64,000 bases of DNA from contig NZ_JAGRPV010000001.1 in the NCBI RefSeq assembly GCF_030014955.1, positions 6,634,001 to 6,698,000 on the forward strand, in the 5' to 3' direction. The first letter of the stretch is position 1; every line of letters begins with the position of its first letter. Both the position numbers and the translations under genes were made by a program. The notes beneath the pieces were generated by a model. It searched no databases, was not told the origin of the DNA, and saw nothing but the letters and a program-made list of their open reading frames with translations. Shown in pieces: positions 25,801-32,422 of the stretch. This DNA comes from Cohnella hashimotonis. GTDB taxonomy: Bacteria > Bacillota > Bacilli > Paenibacillales > Paenibacillaceae.

Positions 25801-26007
25801 CTCCAGCGGCTCAGTCACTTGCTCGATGACGCCCTGCGGGGCAGCGCCCGGCATGACCGTCGTGACGCTTAAGTACGGAAACGACAGGTTGGGCAGGCTT
25901 TCCTGCTTCATGTTCAGGCCGGAATACAAACCTGCCACAAGGACGATGATAGTAATCATCCAGACGGCGAATTTGTTTTTCAGCGAAAACCCGATAATGC
26001 TCCTCAT
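22825..26007 (-). CDS. RND efflux pump (HAE1/SwrC-like)
   Basis: I choose ATG 26007 (MRSIIGFSLKNKFAVWM) because AAAGGAG lies 8 bases upstream. The frame extends 35 codons further, into the leader. The protein has 1060 residues, the usual RND size, with one membrane helix at the start, two large extracytoplasmic domains and two sets of helices. The family motif GRVVDDSIVVIENIYRR is present near TM4. Residues 246-290 are an unusual Gly/Ala/Gln-rich insertion in the first porter domain. No membrane fusion protein gene is adjacent, as for SwrC/YerP of Bacillus. It forms an operon with the following tetR gene. The substrate is unknown: SwrC exports surfactin, others export detergents or dyes. Confidence 0.92.
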   Translation of the reverse strand: MRSIIGFSLKNKFAVWMITIIVLVAGLYSGLNMKQESLPNLSFPYLSVTTVMPGAAPQGVIEQVTEPLEQRLQNVENVKNVTSTSMSNVSNITLEFDFGQNMDRAMSDVREAIAATTLPEGAQTPTISKFSINTFPVMSLSASGEGSLEDLTKIVSDVVQPALEDISGVASVQISGQSVKEVKLAFDQAKLAQYGMTEASVEQIVQANAVEVPLGIFTMGKSEKSILVDGGVVTLDDLKNLAIPAVPASAGPGATGAGAAGAGQGGQGGGAAGGTGANGAAGGAGAAAAGIPTVKLSELATVELVSESESVSRTNGKDSIGIQIVKSNDANTVDVVNAVKDKAEQIKADHPDLSLTTLLDQGKPIEKSVETMLSKALFGALFAVIIILLFLRNIRTTLISILSIPLSLIIGVLLLKQFDITLNIMTLGAMTVAIGRVVDDSIVVIENIYRRMSLTGEKLRGKELVLEATREMFMPIMSSTIVTIAVFLPLGTVSGMVGQLFLPFALTIVFALLASLLVAITVVPMLAHSLFKNGVKPGKGHDHEDKPGKMALGYRRILSAALRHKVITVVISLVVLVASLFLIPVIGASFLPAEEEKYTMITYSPEPGALLSDVETRALKVEEALLKDSDITNMQYSIGGSNPLSPGPSKGGLFYLQFKNETKHFADKKEKLVTDLQTLVPEGTWSEMDFSGGVGGSTFSMSIYGDDLNAVGTAANQVADLMKQDSNFKKVDTSLSKTYEQYTLAANQQKLSQYGLTAGQVAMALMPQQQSQALARIQEEGKKYDVFVEKETATYGGIEDIGNVKLQSPLGVQVPIKDVVDVKEGTAPNSIARENGRLVATVSAEITASNVAKVSSDLQDKVDELKLPEGVEVSYGGVTEQINETFTQLGLAMAAAIAIVYLVLVLTFGGGLAPFAIMFSLPFAIIGGLVALWLTGETLSVSALMGALMLIGIVVTNAIVLIDRVIHKENEGLSTREALLEAAGTRLRPILMTALATIGALLPLAFGFESAGIISKGLGVTVIGGLVSSTLLTLLIVPIAYETLMKLRAKLSRKSKAGSF

Positions 26008-26090
26008 GCACTCCGCTCCTTTGATCTCTTTAACTGCCGATGCTGCATGCAGACATTCTCGCACCGCAGCATTCGAACGCTTCTTTTGCC

Positions 26091-26119
26091 ATCCTATCGA
26101 ACGTACGTTCAAATGTCAA
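26091..26119 (-). promoter_or_regulatory. RND pump promoter with operator in the spacer
   Basis: The minus strand reads TTGACA (26119-26114), 17 bases, TAGGAT (26096-26091). The spacer contains the perfect palindrome GAACGTACGTTC (26110-26099). A repressor bound here would exclude RNA polymerase. The sequence CGAACGTACGTTCA also fits 13 of 14 positions of the LexA consensus, so LexA is an alternative reader. Confidence 0.75.
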
Positions 26120-26187
26120 ACAAAGCGTCACATAGGGATTTCCCATTAATAATTACATCAACTATCGAGTCTCGTTATCACGTACTC

Positions 26188-26199
26188 GAACAATCGTTC
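26188..26199. promoter_or_regulatory. Second operator-like site upstream of the RND promoter
   Basis: GAACAATCGTTC has the same half-sites as the promoter operator (GAAC-N4-GTTC) and the same flanks (C before, AAAT after). It lies 89 bases further upstream. The N4 core does not fit LexA, which favours a TetR-type protein. Confidence 0.55.
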
Positions 26200-26294
26200 A
26201 AATCATGCCTTGCTCCCCCTCTTCTATGACTCGGCCGGTCGCGACACATCCTTTTTCTATACGCCTGCATTGCCCGAGCCGTTTCAGAACAAGC

Positions 26295-26309
26295 TTTGAA
26301 TCGTTCAAA
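26295..26309. promoter_or_regulatory. Third palindrome TTTGAA-TCG-TTCAAA
   Basis: This perfect 15-base inverted repeat shares the TTTGAA-CGTTCAAA pattern of the two operator sites. It lies beside the terminator of the SDR operon and may be a distal site or chance. Confidence 0.35.
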
Positions 26310-26355
26310 AAAACGCGCCTCTCCGGCAGCCGACTACCGGGGAAACGCGTTCTTT
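26309..26355 (-). terminator. Terminator of the VOC-SDR operon
   Basis: On the minus strand AACGCGTTTCCCCGG and CCGGAGAGGCGCGTT form a stem followed by TTTTTTT. Confidence 0.75.
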
Positions 26356-26374
26356 ATTCTGCTAACTGATATTG

Positions 26375-27082
26375 TCAAACCGGCATCTCCCTGCCCGTAT
26401 GATCGACGAACCAGGTCTCGGCCGCCACCTCGGTCGTGCCCTCGATCAGGTCGATTATGCCGAGCGCGCTCTCCGAAGGCGACAGCGGCGCCGACTCTCC
26501 GCCCATGTCCGTGCGCATCCACCCGGGATGCACGGCGAGCGCCCGGATTCCTCTCGGCTTCAGCTCTTCGTTAAGCTGTTTCGTGAACATCGACAACGCC
26601 ATTTTGGACAGCGCGTACGGGTAATCTCCGCCGTAGGCTCCCGCAAAGCTGCCCGCATCCGAGGCGACGTGCACGACGATCTCCGCGCCCGACATGCTCT
26701 CCCGCATAAGCGGCGTCAGATGCTTGGCCACCATCAAGGGACCATAGAGATTCACCTCGAACGTTCGCTTCAGCTCGTCCAGCTCGAGCGAGGCGATCCC
26801 GCCGCTGCGTCCGAGCAGGATGCCCGCATTGTTGACGAGCGCGTCCAGGACAAAGCCTTCGTCCCGCAGCTTTGCGGCGAGTGCCTGCGCCTGCGATTCG
26901 TCCGCGACGTCGAGCGCCTCGATGCGCACCAGGCCCGGATAGCGTTCGGCGAGCTGCAAGAGTCCGTCGGCGGGGCGCGCCGCATCCCGTACGCAAGCGA
27001 CCACCGCATGGCCCCTGGCGGCCGAGATCTTGGCGAGTTCGTATCCGAGCCCCCGCGCGGCGCCGGTGATCAGCACGTTCAT
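26375..27082 (-). CDS. Short-chain dehydrogenase/reductase
   Basis: This 235-residue SDR protein has the cofactor motif TGAARGLGYELAK (residues 6-18), NNAGILLG at the end of beta 4, and the catalytic Tyr-Lys pair in YPYALSKMALS with a Ser upstream in HVASDAGS. The start ATG overlaps the stop of the VOC gene (ATGA), so the two are coupled. An HPGWMRTDMGG motif is as in the FabG/sniffer-like group. It probably reduces a carbonyl with NAD(P)H. The substrate cannot be told, but the VOC partner and the LacI-type regulator upstream suggest metabolism of a small sugar or aldehyde. Confidence 0.92.
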   Translation of the reverse strand: MNVLITGAARGLGYELAKISAARGHAVVACVRDAARPADGLLQLAERYPGLVRIEALDVADESQAQALAAKLRDEGFVLDALVNNAGILLGRSGGIASLELDELKRTFEVNLYGPLMVAKHLTPLMRESMSGAEIVVHVASDAGSFAGAYGGDYPYALSKMALSMFTKQLNEELKPRGIRALAVHPGWMRTDMGGESAPLSPSESALGIIDLIEGTTEVAAETWFVDHTGREMPV

Positions 27083-27540
27083 CGGTCGTTCTCCAGCAGC
27101 TCGACCAGCAGCTTCAGCTCGGACGAAGTATCCATATAGGCATAGCGTCCGCCGTTATACTCGCCCTTCTGCAGCAGCTTGTGGCCATGACGGCCGAGCA
27201 GCTCGATTTTTTGCTGCATGCCCTCGATGACGAAGGCGATATGGTGGAAGCCCTCGCCGTCCCGCTCGAGCGACTCGCGCCAGGTGCTCGGGTGTTCGTC
27301 GGGTTCGATCAGTTCGAGCTGCAGGGAGCCCATGTCGAAAAACGCCAGCTTCGCCCGCGCCTGCGAAGGCTGCCCGCCGAACTCGGTGCGCGCAATCTCC
27401 GGCGCGTCCGTCCAGAACCAGGCCGGCTTGTCGATGCCGAAGAAGTCGGCATACGCTTGCGAGGTTTTCTCGATGTCGCGGACGACCAAACCGATTTGCG
27501 TGATCGTTTTGTTGCCGAGCAAGTTCTTTTCCACGTTCAT
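27079..27540 (-). CDS. VOC family protein (glyoxalase/dioxygenase fold)
   Basis: I prefer ATG 27540 (MNVEKNLLGNKTITQIGLVV) after GAGGAG, although the spacing is short and ATG 27555 is possible. The 153-residue protein has both betaalphabetabetabeta units of the VOC fold: TQIGLVVRDIEKTSQAYADF at the start and GFHHIAFVIEGMQQKIELL later. Metal ligands would be His in HHIAF and Glu in LQLELIEP. It lies first in a two-gene operon with the SDR gene and 43 bases after lacI. In Paenibacilli such VOC genes often accompany sugar degradation genes, but the substrate is unknown. Confidence 0.85.
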   Translation of the reverse strand: MNVEKNLLGNKTITQIGLVVRDIEKTSQAYADFFGIDKPAWFWTDAPEIARTEFGGQPSQARAKLAFFDMGSLQLELIEPDEHPSTWRESLERDGEGFHHIAFVIEGMQQKIELLGRHGHKLLQKGEYNGGRYAYMDTSSELKLLVELLENDR

Positions 27541-27583
27541 TCGCTCCTCTGTCATTTAATGACGGCCGCTTGCTTAGTGACGC

Positions 27584-28630
27584 TTAGTGCACGATCGGAC
27601 GGCAGGATTCCCGCCGGATGAGCTTGGAACTGGACATATAGCGAATCGCCGTTCCCTCGGCGCCCTCGATATGACCGATCACGTAATCCGTCAGACTGCT
27701 CATCATCTCGCCGAAGTCGATCGCCACAGTCGTCAGGGCCGGCTTGTATCTTGCGCTCAGCGCGTGGTCGTCAAAGCCGATGACGGACATGTCCGCAGGC
27801 ACCGACAGGCCCGCCTCCTGAAAAGCGCGGATCGCGCCGAACGCCACGCTGTCGTTGGCCATGATCATGGCCGTAGGCAGCTGCTTTTCTTCATCCAGCA
27901 GCTTGCGGACCGCCTGGTAGCCTGCCTCTTCATGAAAGGAACCCTGCCGCACCCAGGGCTCACGTATCTCCAAGCCATGCTTGCGCATGGCGGCCAGGAA
28001 GCCGTTGTACTTGTCGACGCCGGAAAAGCGGTTCATGTCGCCGTTCACGATACCGATGTCGCGATGCCCGAGCTCGCTGAGGTAGTCGACCGCCAGAATC
28101 ATGCCGTGGGCATTGTCGAAGTTGGCGACGATCCGGTTTCCCTCGTTCTTGCCCGGCAAGTGCTGATCCACGATGCCGACCGCGAAGCCCTCCGCGATCA
28201 ACTCCTCGATGAACGGCTCCTCGTTGGACGCGCCGATGAAGATGCCGCCGTCCACGCGCCGCTGATAGAAGGCGTCCTTGACGCCCCGCACGTTGTCCGC
28301 GTCGGACGTGTTGCGGATGATGTAAGTCAGCACGTAGTAGCCGCGCAAGGACGCATGCTCGACAACACTTGCGAGCAGCAGGTTCGTCAGCATGTCGCCG
28401 GATACGCGGCCGGCTTCGATGACGAACAGGCCGATCGTCTTCGTGCCCTTGCCCGCGAGCACCTGCGCGGACAGGTTTGGCACGTAATTGTACGCGTCGA
28501 TGACCTCCATGACCTTCCTGCGCGTCTCGGGCGGCACGTTGGCGTAATTGTTGATGACGCGGCTGACCGTGCTCCGGGACACGCCGGCGAGCCTGGCGAT
28601 CTCGACCGAATTGATCTCTGCTTTTTTCAT
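27584..28630 (-). CDS. LacI-family transcription regulator
   Basis: This 348-residue protein has the LacI head at residues 7-30 (NSVEIARLAGVSRSTVSRVINN) and the hinge PNLSAQVLAGKGT, followed by a periplasmic-binding-protein-like sensor domain (TKTIGLFV ... SVIGFDDHALSARYKPALTTV). A perfect 20-base palindrome with a central CGCG lies 38 bases before its start, the expected operator for this family, so it probably controls itself and the VOC-SDR genes directly downstream. The inducer is probably a sugar, but it is not identifiable here. Confidence 0.92.
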   Translation of the reverse strand: MKKAEINSVEIARLAGVSRSTVSRVINNYANVPPETRRKVMEVIDAYNYVPNLSAQVLAGKGTKTIGLFVIEAGRVSGDMLTNLLLASVVEHASLRGYYVLTYIIRNTSDADNVRGVKDAFYQRRVDGGIFIGASNEEPFIEELIAEGFAVGIVDQHLPGKNEGNRIVANFDNAHGMILAVDYLSELGHRDIGIVNGDMNRFSGVDKYNGFLAAMRKHGLEIREPWVRQGSFHEEAGYQAVRKLLDEEKQLPTAMIMANDSVAFGAIRAFQEAGLSVPADMSVIGFDDHALSARYKPALTTVAIDFGEMMSSLTDYVIGHIEGAEGTAIRYMSSSKLIRRESCRPIVH

Positions 28631-28667
28631 GTATGCCCCCCCCCTTTAAGAATGCCATTCCGGGGTT

Positions 28668-28687
28668 GTGAACGCGCGTTCACAATG
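28668..28687. promoter_or_regulatory. LacI-type operator
   Basis: TTGTGAACGCGCGTTCACAA is a perfect 20-base palindrome with a central CpG pair, as LacI-family proteins prefer, located just upstream of the lacI ribosome site. Confidence 0.75.
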
Positions 28688-29009
28688 TAATTCTAACGAA
28701 TTTAAGGTTCGCGGTCAATCCCCGGAATAGCATTGAGATATTGACATTATATATTGTCTTCATGTATTATAATATATTAGACAAGTGTTAACCCTCTGAT
28801 TTTTCCTCTCTATTGGGGTCGAACCCCTCTGCGTTCCCCACATCATTCCTTTTTACCAAGGCTGCTGGAAGGACACGAATTCAAGACTGGCGCGGTCATT
28901 GGAGCCGCAAGAACGACTGAGAGGCAGGGCTTTCGTTGCTTTCGTGCATGTGATTTTCAGGAAGAATTGCGCGGTTTCGCTTGTATGGCAAATGCAATAG
29001 CATCGCATT
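28688..29009. other. Intergenic stretch, AT-rich then featureless
   Basis: From about 28735 to 28790 the DNA is very AT-rich and holds several -10 like hexamers on both strands, probably including the lacI promoter. From 28800 to 29009 I see no gene, RNA or repeat. Confidence 0.5.
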
Positions 29010-29044
29010 AAAAATCAGACCCCCGCAGGTACCCTGCGGGGGTC
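29010..29044 (-). terminator. Terminator of the MFS gene
   Basis: A GACCCCCGCAGG / CCTGCGGGGGTC stem with a 3-base loop is followed on the minus strand by TGATTTTTAA. Confidence 0.85.
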
Positions 29045-29091
29045 GTCCAATTGGGCTGGAATCTGTCCGCGCGAACGCGGACAGACACGCA

Positions 29092-30582
29092 TTAGCCGAC
29101 GATCATATGCATTTCGGCGCCGGCTTCCCCTTCGGGCAGCGGATTCTTCGGCTTGGAGAGAAGCACGCCGAGCACCAGACCGACGACGGCCACGCCGGTC
29201 AGCACGAGGAACGTGAAGCCGAACGCATCCGAGTACGTATGCAGGTCCGGCGCCTGCAGCTGCTTGTCGGTCATAATGTCCTTCATTCGCGATGCGGACA
29301 GCGTCGTGAGACCGGCTACCGCGAACGACATCATGACTTGCTGCGCGGCGTTCGTGAGCGAGGTCACGCGGCCGACGAGATTTTGCGGAGCGGATTGAAT
29401 CAGGTACGTGTTGAGCGGCATCATGAACAGTCCCATCCCGGCGCCGAGCAAGGCCAGCGGCAGGATAATCGAACTCACGCCGGCGTCTGCGGAGATGCCG
29501 GACAGCAGGAAGGCGGAAGCCGTCGTGACGATCATCCCGGCGAGTACGAGCGGGCGGGCGCCGAACTTGTCGCTCAGCTTGCCGCCGATCGGCATCATGA
29601 TCGCGGAGGCGAGCGCCTGGGGAATCATGATCAAGCCGGTCTCGAACGCCGTGTAGCCCTTCGCCTGCTGCAGGAACAGCGGGACGAGGAACATCGTGCC
29701 GAACAAGGCGATTTGCGATACCCACTGAACGATAATGCCGCGGGTGAACGTGCTGGAGCGGAAGACGCGCAGCTCGAGCAGCGGATCGCGGCGCCTCAGC
29801 TCGACGATGATGAACAGGATGAGCGCTACGACACCGATCCCGATGCCGGTCAGCGTCGTAGCCGCCGTCCAGTTGTTGCCCGTAGCGACCGTCTTGCCCC
29901 CTTCGGATACGCCGTAGACGAGCGCGGCGAACGCGATCGGCGCCAGAATGATGCCGAGCATATCGAGCGAAGCGACGGACTGGCGGTCCATCTTCGGCAG
30001 CGTGCGAATGCCGAGCAGGATGCCGATGACGCCGATCGGCAGGTTTAGCAGGAAAATCCATTCCCAGCTCGCGTAGTCGACGAGCCAGCCGGCGATGACC
30101 GGGCCGAGCGCAGGCGCGAGCAGGATCGGGATGCCGAGCATGCCCATGACTTGACCGACCTTGCCCGGAGGCGACAGTCTGTAGATGAAGGCCATGGCGA
30201 TCGGGCTAACGACGCCCCCGCCCAGACCTTGAAGGATGCGGAAAGCGATGAGCATCTCGACCGAATTGGACAGCGCGCACAGGATCGATCCGATCGTGAA
30301 CAGGCCGATCGCGATCAGGAATACCCGCTTGGCGCCGAAGCGATCCGACAGCCAACCCGCGAGCGGGATGACGGCAGCCTGGGCCAGCGCGTAGCCCGTA
30401 ACCGTCCATTGTACGAGAGACAGGCTGTTCTGATTGAACTCGACCATCAGCTGGGGCAGGGCGACGTTAACGGCCGTCCCGTCCAGTATGACCATGAATA
30501 TGCCGACGATGATGGCGATCAGCGGCGCGAATACATCCTTGATGGATGTCGGCTGACCTGGCGATGCAGCATTGGCTTGCAT
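29092..30582 (-). CDS. MFS multidrug exporter, DHA2 (EmrB/QacA-like)
   Basis: I choose ATG 30582 (MQANAASPGQPTSIKDVF), seven bases after GTGGAG. The frame is open 45 codons further, but that portion is low-quality leader sequence. The protein has 496 residues and about 14 membrane helices. The motif C-like GIPILLAPALGPVIAGWLVD, motif A GWLSDRFGAKRVFL and motif D1 in LDGTAVNVALPQL place it in the DHA2 drug:H+ antiporter group. It is divergent from a TetR gene, with the operator inside its promoter, the usual arrangement for an inducible drug pump. The C-terminal part is complete (SKPKNPLPEG). Confidence 0.92.
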   Translation of the reverse strand: MQANAASPGQPTSIKDVFAPLIAIIVGIFMVILDGTAVNVALPQLMVEFNQNSLSLVQWTVTGYALAQAAVIPLAGWLSDRFGAKRVFLIAIGLFTIGSILCALSNSVEMLIAFRILQGLGGGVVSPIAMAFIYRLSPPGKVGQVMGMLGIPILLAPALGPVIAGWLVDYASWEWIFLLNLPIGVIGILLGIRTLPKMDRQSVASLDMLGIILAPIAFAALVYGVSEGGKTVATGNNWTAATTLTGIGIGVVALILFIIVELRRRDPLLELRVFRSSTFTRGIIVQWVSQIALFGTMFLVPLFLQQAKGYTAFETGLIMIPQALASAIMMPIGGKLSDKFGARPLVLAGMIVTTASAFLLSGISADAGVSSIILPLALLGAGMGLFMMPLNTYLIQSAPQNLVGRVTSLTNAAQQVMMSFAVAGLTTLSASRMKDIMTDKQLQAPDLHTYSDAFGFTFLVLTGVAVVGLVLGVLLSKPKNPLPEGEAGAEMHMIVG

Positions 30583-30717
30583 TTTAGCGCTCCACTCTCC
30601 CTTTGAATTGCCGTTCGCCCCCGCGCCTCTTTTCGACCCATCGCGCCGTTGACCGCCGAGAGGCTTCAACGTTACAATAGATTCACTTAAAGCTGTAAAG
30701 GACGACGGCTTCACCAA

Positions 30718-30733
30718 GCGGACAATTGTCCGC
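30718..30733. promoter_or_regulatory. TetR-type operator, copy 1
   Basis: GCGGACAATTGTCCGC is a perfect 16-base palindrome downstream of the MFS promoter, in the path of MFS transcription. Confidence 0.8.
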
Positions 30734-30744
30734 TTTTAAATGCC

Positions 30745-30773
30745 ATGTTACCGGACAATTGTCCGTTTGTCAA
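30745..30773 (-). promoter_or_regulatory. MFS promoter with TetR-type operator, copy 2, in its spacer
   Basis: The minus strand reads TTGACA (30773-30768), 17 bases, TAACAT (30750-30745). The spacer contains CGGACAATTGTCCG (30765-30752), identical to the core of copy 1, which lies 33 bases away. Two sites at this distance suggest two dimers that block both the binding and the escape of polymerase. Confidence 0.75.
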
Positions 30774-30810
30774 CGCGAAGTTCTACTCATTTTGGAAGGA
30801 GCGTCCCTCG

Positions 30811-31560
30811 ATGATCAAGCCACGCAAGCGCAGCGACGCCGCCGAGAATTGCCGCCTGATCCTGCAGGCCGCGAAGAAGCTGTTCGCGGAGCAGGGCGTT
30901 CAGACGGTCAGCATGCATCAGATCGCCAAAACGGCCGGCGTCGGTCAAGGCACGCTCTACCGCTGTTACGCCCACAAGGGCGACCTGTGCGCCGCGATCG
31001 CCGAGCAAGTCGGCATGGAAAAGATAAAGGAGCTGGAGACTTTTCTGCTGACGAACAAGCATCTGCCTGCCGGCGAGCGGATCGGCGGCGTGCTCCATTA
31101 CATTATTCAGTTTATCGACGAAAAATTTCAGCTTCTGCTGCCGATTCATACGGTCCATGACTGCGAGGACGAGTCCGCTTACTTCCGCTCGCCGATGTAC
31201 CGGCTGGTCTGGGATAAGCTGACCGGCCTGTATGCCGAGCTGGAGCCCGACTATGACGGGAGCGGGTCCGCCGTGCAGGCGGACCATGCGAGCGGTGCGA
31301 CCGCGCAGACGGGAGACGCAAGCGCCGCTGACGCGCAGGTGGGTCGGGCGGGCGCCGCCCCCATGCAGGATGGTCAGGCGAGCGCCACATCTGCGCCGGC
31401 GAGCCAGGAGACACGCGCCGCCGCATGGGAGCGCGCCACAGCCAAAGCGCATATTCTGCTCAGCTCCCTGCATCCTGCGGGAATCATCCACATGCGCGAA
31501 GGCATGGGGCTGACCCGTGAGCAGATCACGCGTTATTACTGCGAGCTGTTCGCGAGGTAG
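30811..31560 (+). CDS. TetR-family regulator of the MFS pump, with a low-complexity insertion
   Basis: I choose ATG 30811 (MIKPRKRSDAAENCRLILQ) after AAGGAG. The protein has 249 residues. The helix-turn-helix is AEQGVQTVSMHQIAKTAGVG then QGTLYRCYAHKGDL. The ligand domain is interrupted near residues 148-190 by an Ala/Gln/Ser/Thr-rich stretch with loose repeats (such as GDASAADAQVGRAG and DGQASATSAPASQ) that lacks secondary structure signals, after which the domain continues (AKAHILLSSLHPAG). The gene is divergent from the MFS pump and shares its operators, so it is the presumed repressor. Confidence 0.88.
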   Translation: MIKPRKRSDAAENCRLILQAAKKLFAEQGVQTVSMHQIAKTAGVGQGTLYRCYAHKGDLCAAIAEQVGMEKIKELETFLLTNKHLPAGERIGGVLHYIIQFIDEKFQLLLPIHTVHDCEDESAYFRSPMYRLVWDKLTGLYAELEPDYDGSGSAVQADHASGATAQTGDASAADAQVGRAGAAPMQDGQASATSAPASQETRAAAWERATAKAHILLSSLHPAGIIHMREGMGLTREQITRYYCELFAR

Positions 31561-31661
31561 CGCAATTAGCGGATTCTGAGTCCGGATGTGCCAACCACCA
31601 TGGCAAGACGTCCCCCGACTCCGGCTCCACCTTTCCCGGCTGCAATCTATCGCTGTCATAC

Positions 31662-31707
31662 AAAAAAGCTGCAACCCCATCGCAGGATGGGAGCTGCAGC
31701 TTTTTTC
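31662..31707. terminator. Bidirectional terminator
   Basis: AAAAAAGCTGCA and TGCAGCTTTTTTC surround an inner CCCATC / GATGGG stem, between the convergent tetR and PAP2 genes. Confidence 0.88.
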
Positions 31708-31713
31708 TTTTCA

Positions 31714-32400
31714 TCAGGAGCTATAATAAGTGCTCTTCGCAGCTTGCTTGGTCTCGCGCTTCGCCACCGATACATCTCCGGCGAACCAGCGCTCGGCCAG
31801 CACGACTACCGGCAGCACCAGCTCGACGAGCGTGATTGCGGCGATCAGGTCGAGCACCACGTGCTGCTTGATGAACTGCGTCGACAGGATGATCAGCCCC
31901 GAGCCGATGCCGACCAGCGTCAGGCTGCGTCGAGTCTTGAAGGTGCTGCTGGCGAGGATGCGGAAGACCATATAGCTGGAGAAGCAATGGATGCTCGGAA
32001 AGCAGTTAAACGGTTGATCACGGTTATAAATGTAGGCCACCAGCCGCGTGAACGGGTCGCTGCCGCTCAGCTGCGGCCGAGGCACGGTCGTCTGAAAAAC
32101 GCTGTAAATCAAATAGCAAAGGAGCGCGCACAACGTATACGTGATAACGCCCCGGTAAAACGTCCGCACGTCCTTGACGAAAAAGTAAAGCAGGCACACG
32201 TAGATAAACACGATCCACACCGAATACGGCAGCGCAAACCACTTGATAAAAGGAACGGCGCGGTCCAGCGGAGTCACGAGATTCCACACGCGGCCGTCCA
32301 CCCGATTCACTGCCGCATACATCAACCCGAGCACCGGAAATACCAGCATCGCAAGCAGCGGCGCGAACCTTTTGGCGTACGCCTTTATATTTGTATTCAT
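31714..32400 (-). CDS. PAP2-type membrane phosphatase
   Basis: This 228-residue protein has five or six membrane helices and the PAP2 catalytic motifs: CFPSIHCFSS near residue 140 (motif 2, with the catalytic His) and IKQHVVLDL near residue 185 (motif 3, His and Asp). The motif 1 Lys/Arg is probably in PRPQL. It resembles the inositolphosphorylceramide synthase/PAP2-like group. It starts 22 bases after an LtaS paralogue and must share its transcript, so it may act on the lipid side of anionic polymer synthesis, such as recycling a lipid phosphate after glycerol phosphate transfer. That role is inferred from context. Confidence 0.88.
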   Translation of the reverse strand: MNTNIKAYAKRFAPLLAMLVFPVLGLMYAAVNRVDGRVWNLVTPLDRAVPFIKWFALPYSVWIVFIYVCLLYFFVKDVRTFYRGVITYTLCALLCYLIYSVFQTTVPRPQLSGSDPFTRLVAYIYNRDQPFNCFPSIHCFSSYMVFRILASSTFKTRRSLTLVGIGSGLIILSTQFIKQHVVLDLIAAITLVELVLPVVVLAERWFAGDVSVAKRETKQAAKSTYYSS

Positions 32401-32422
32401 GATCGACCCCTCCTCCGTTCCG

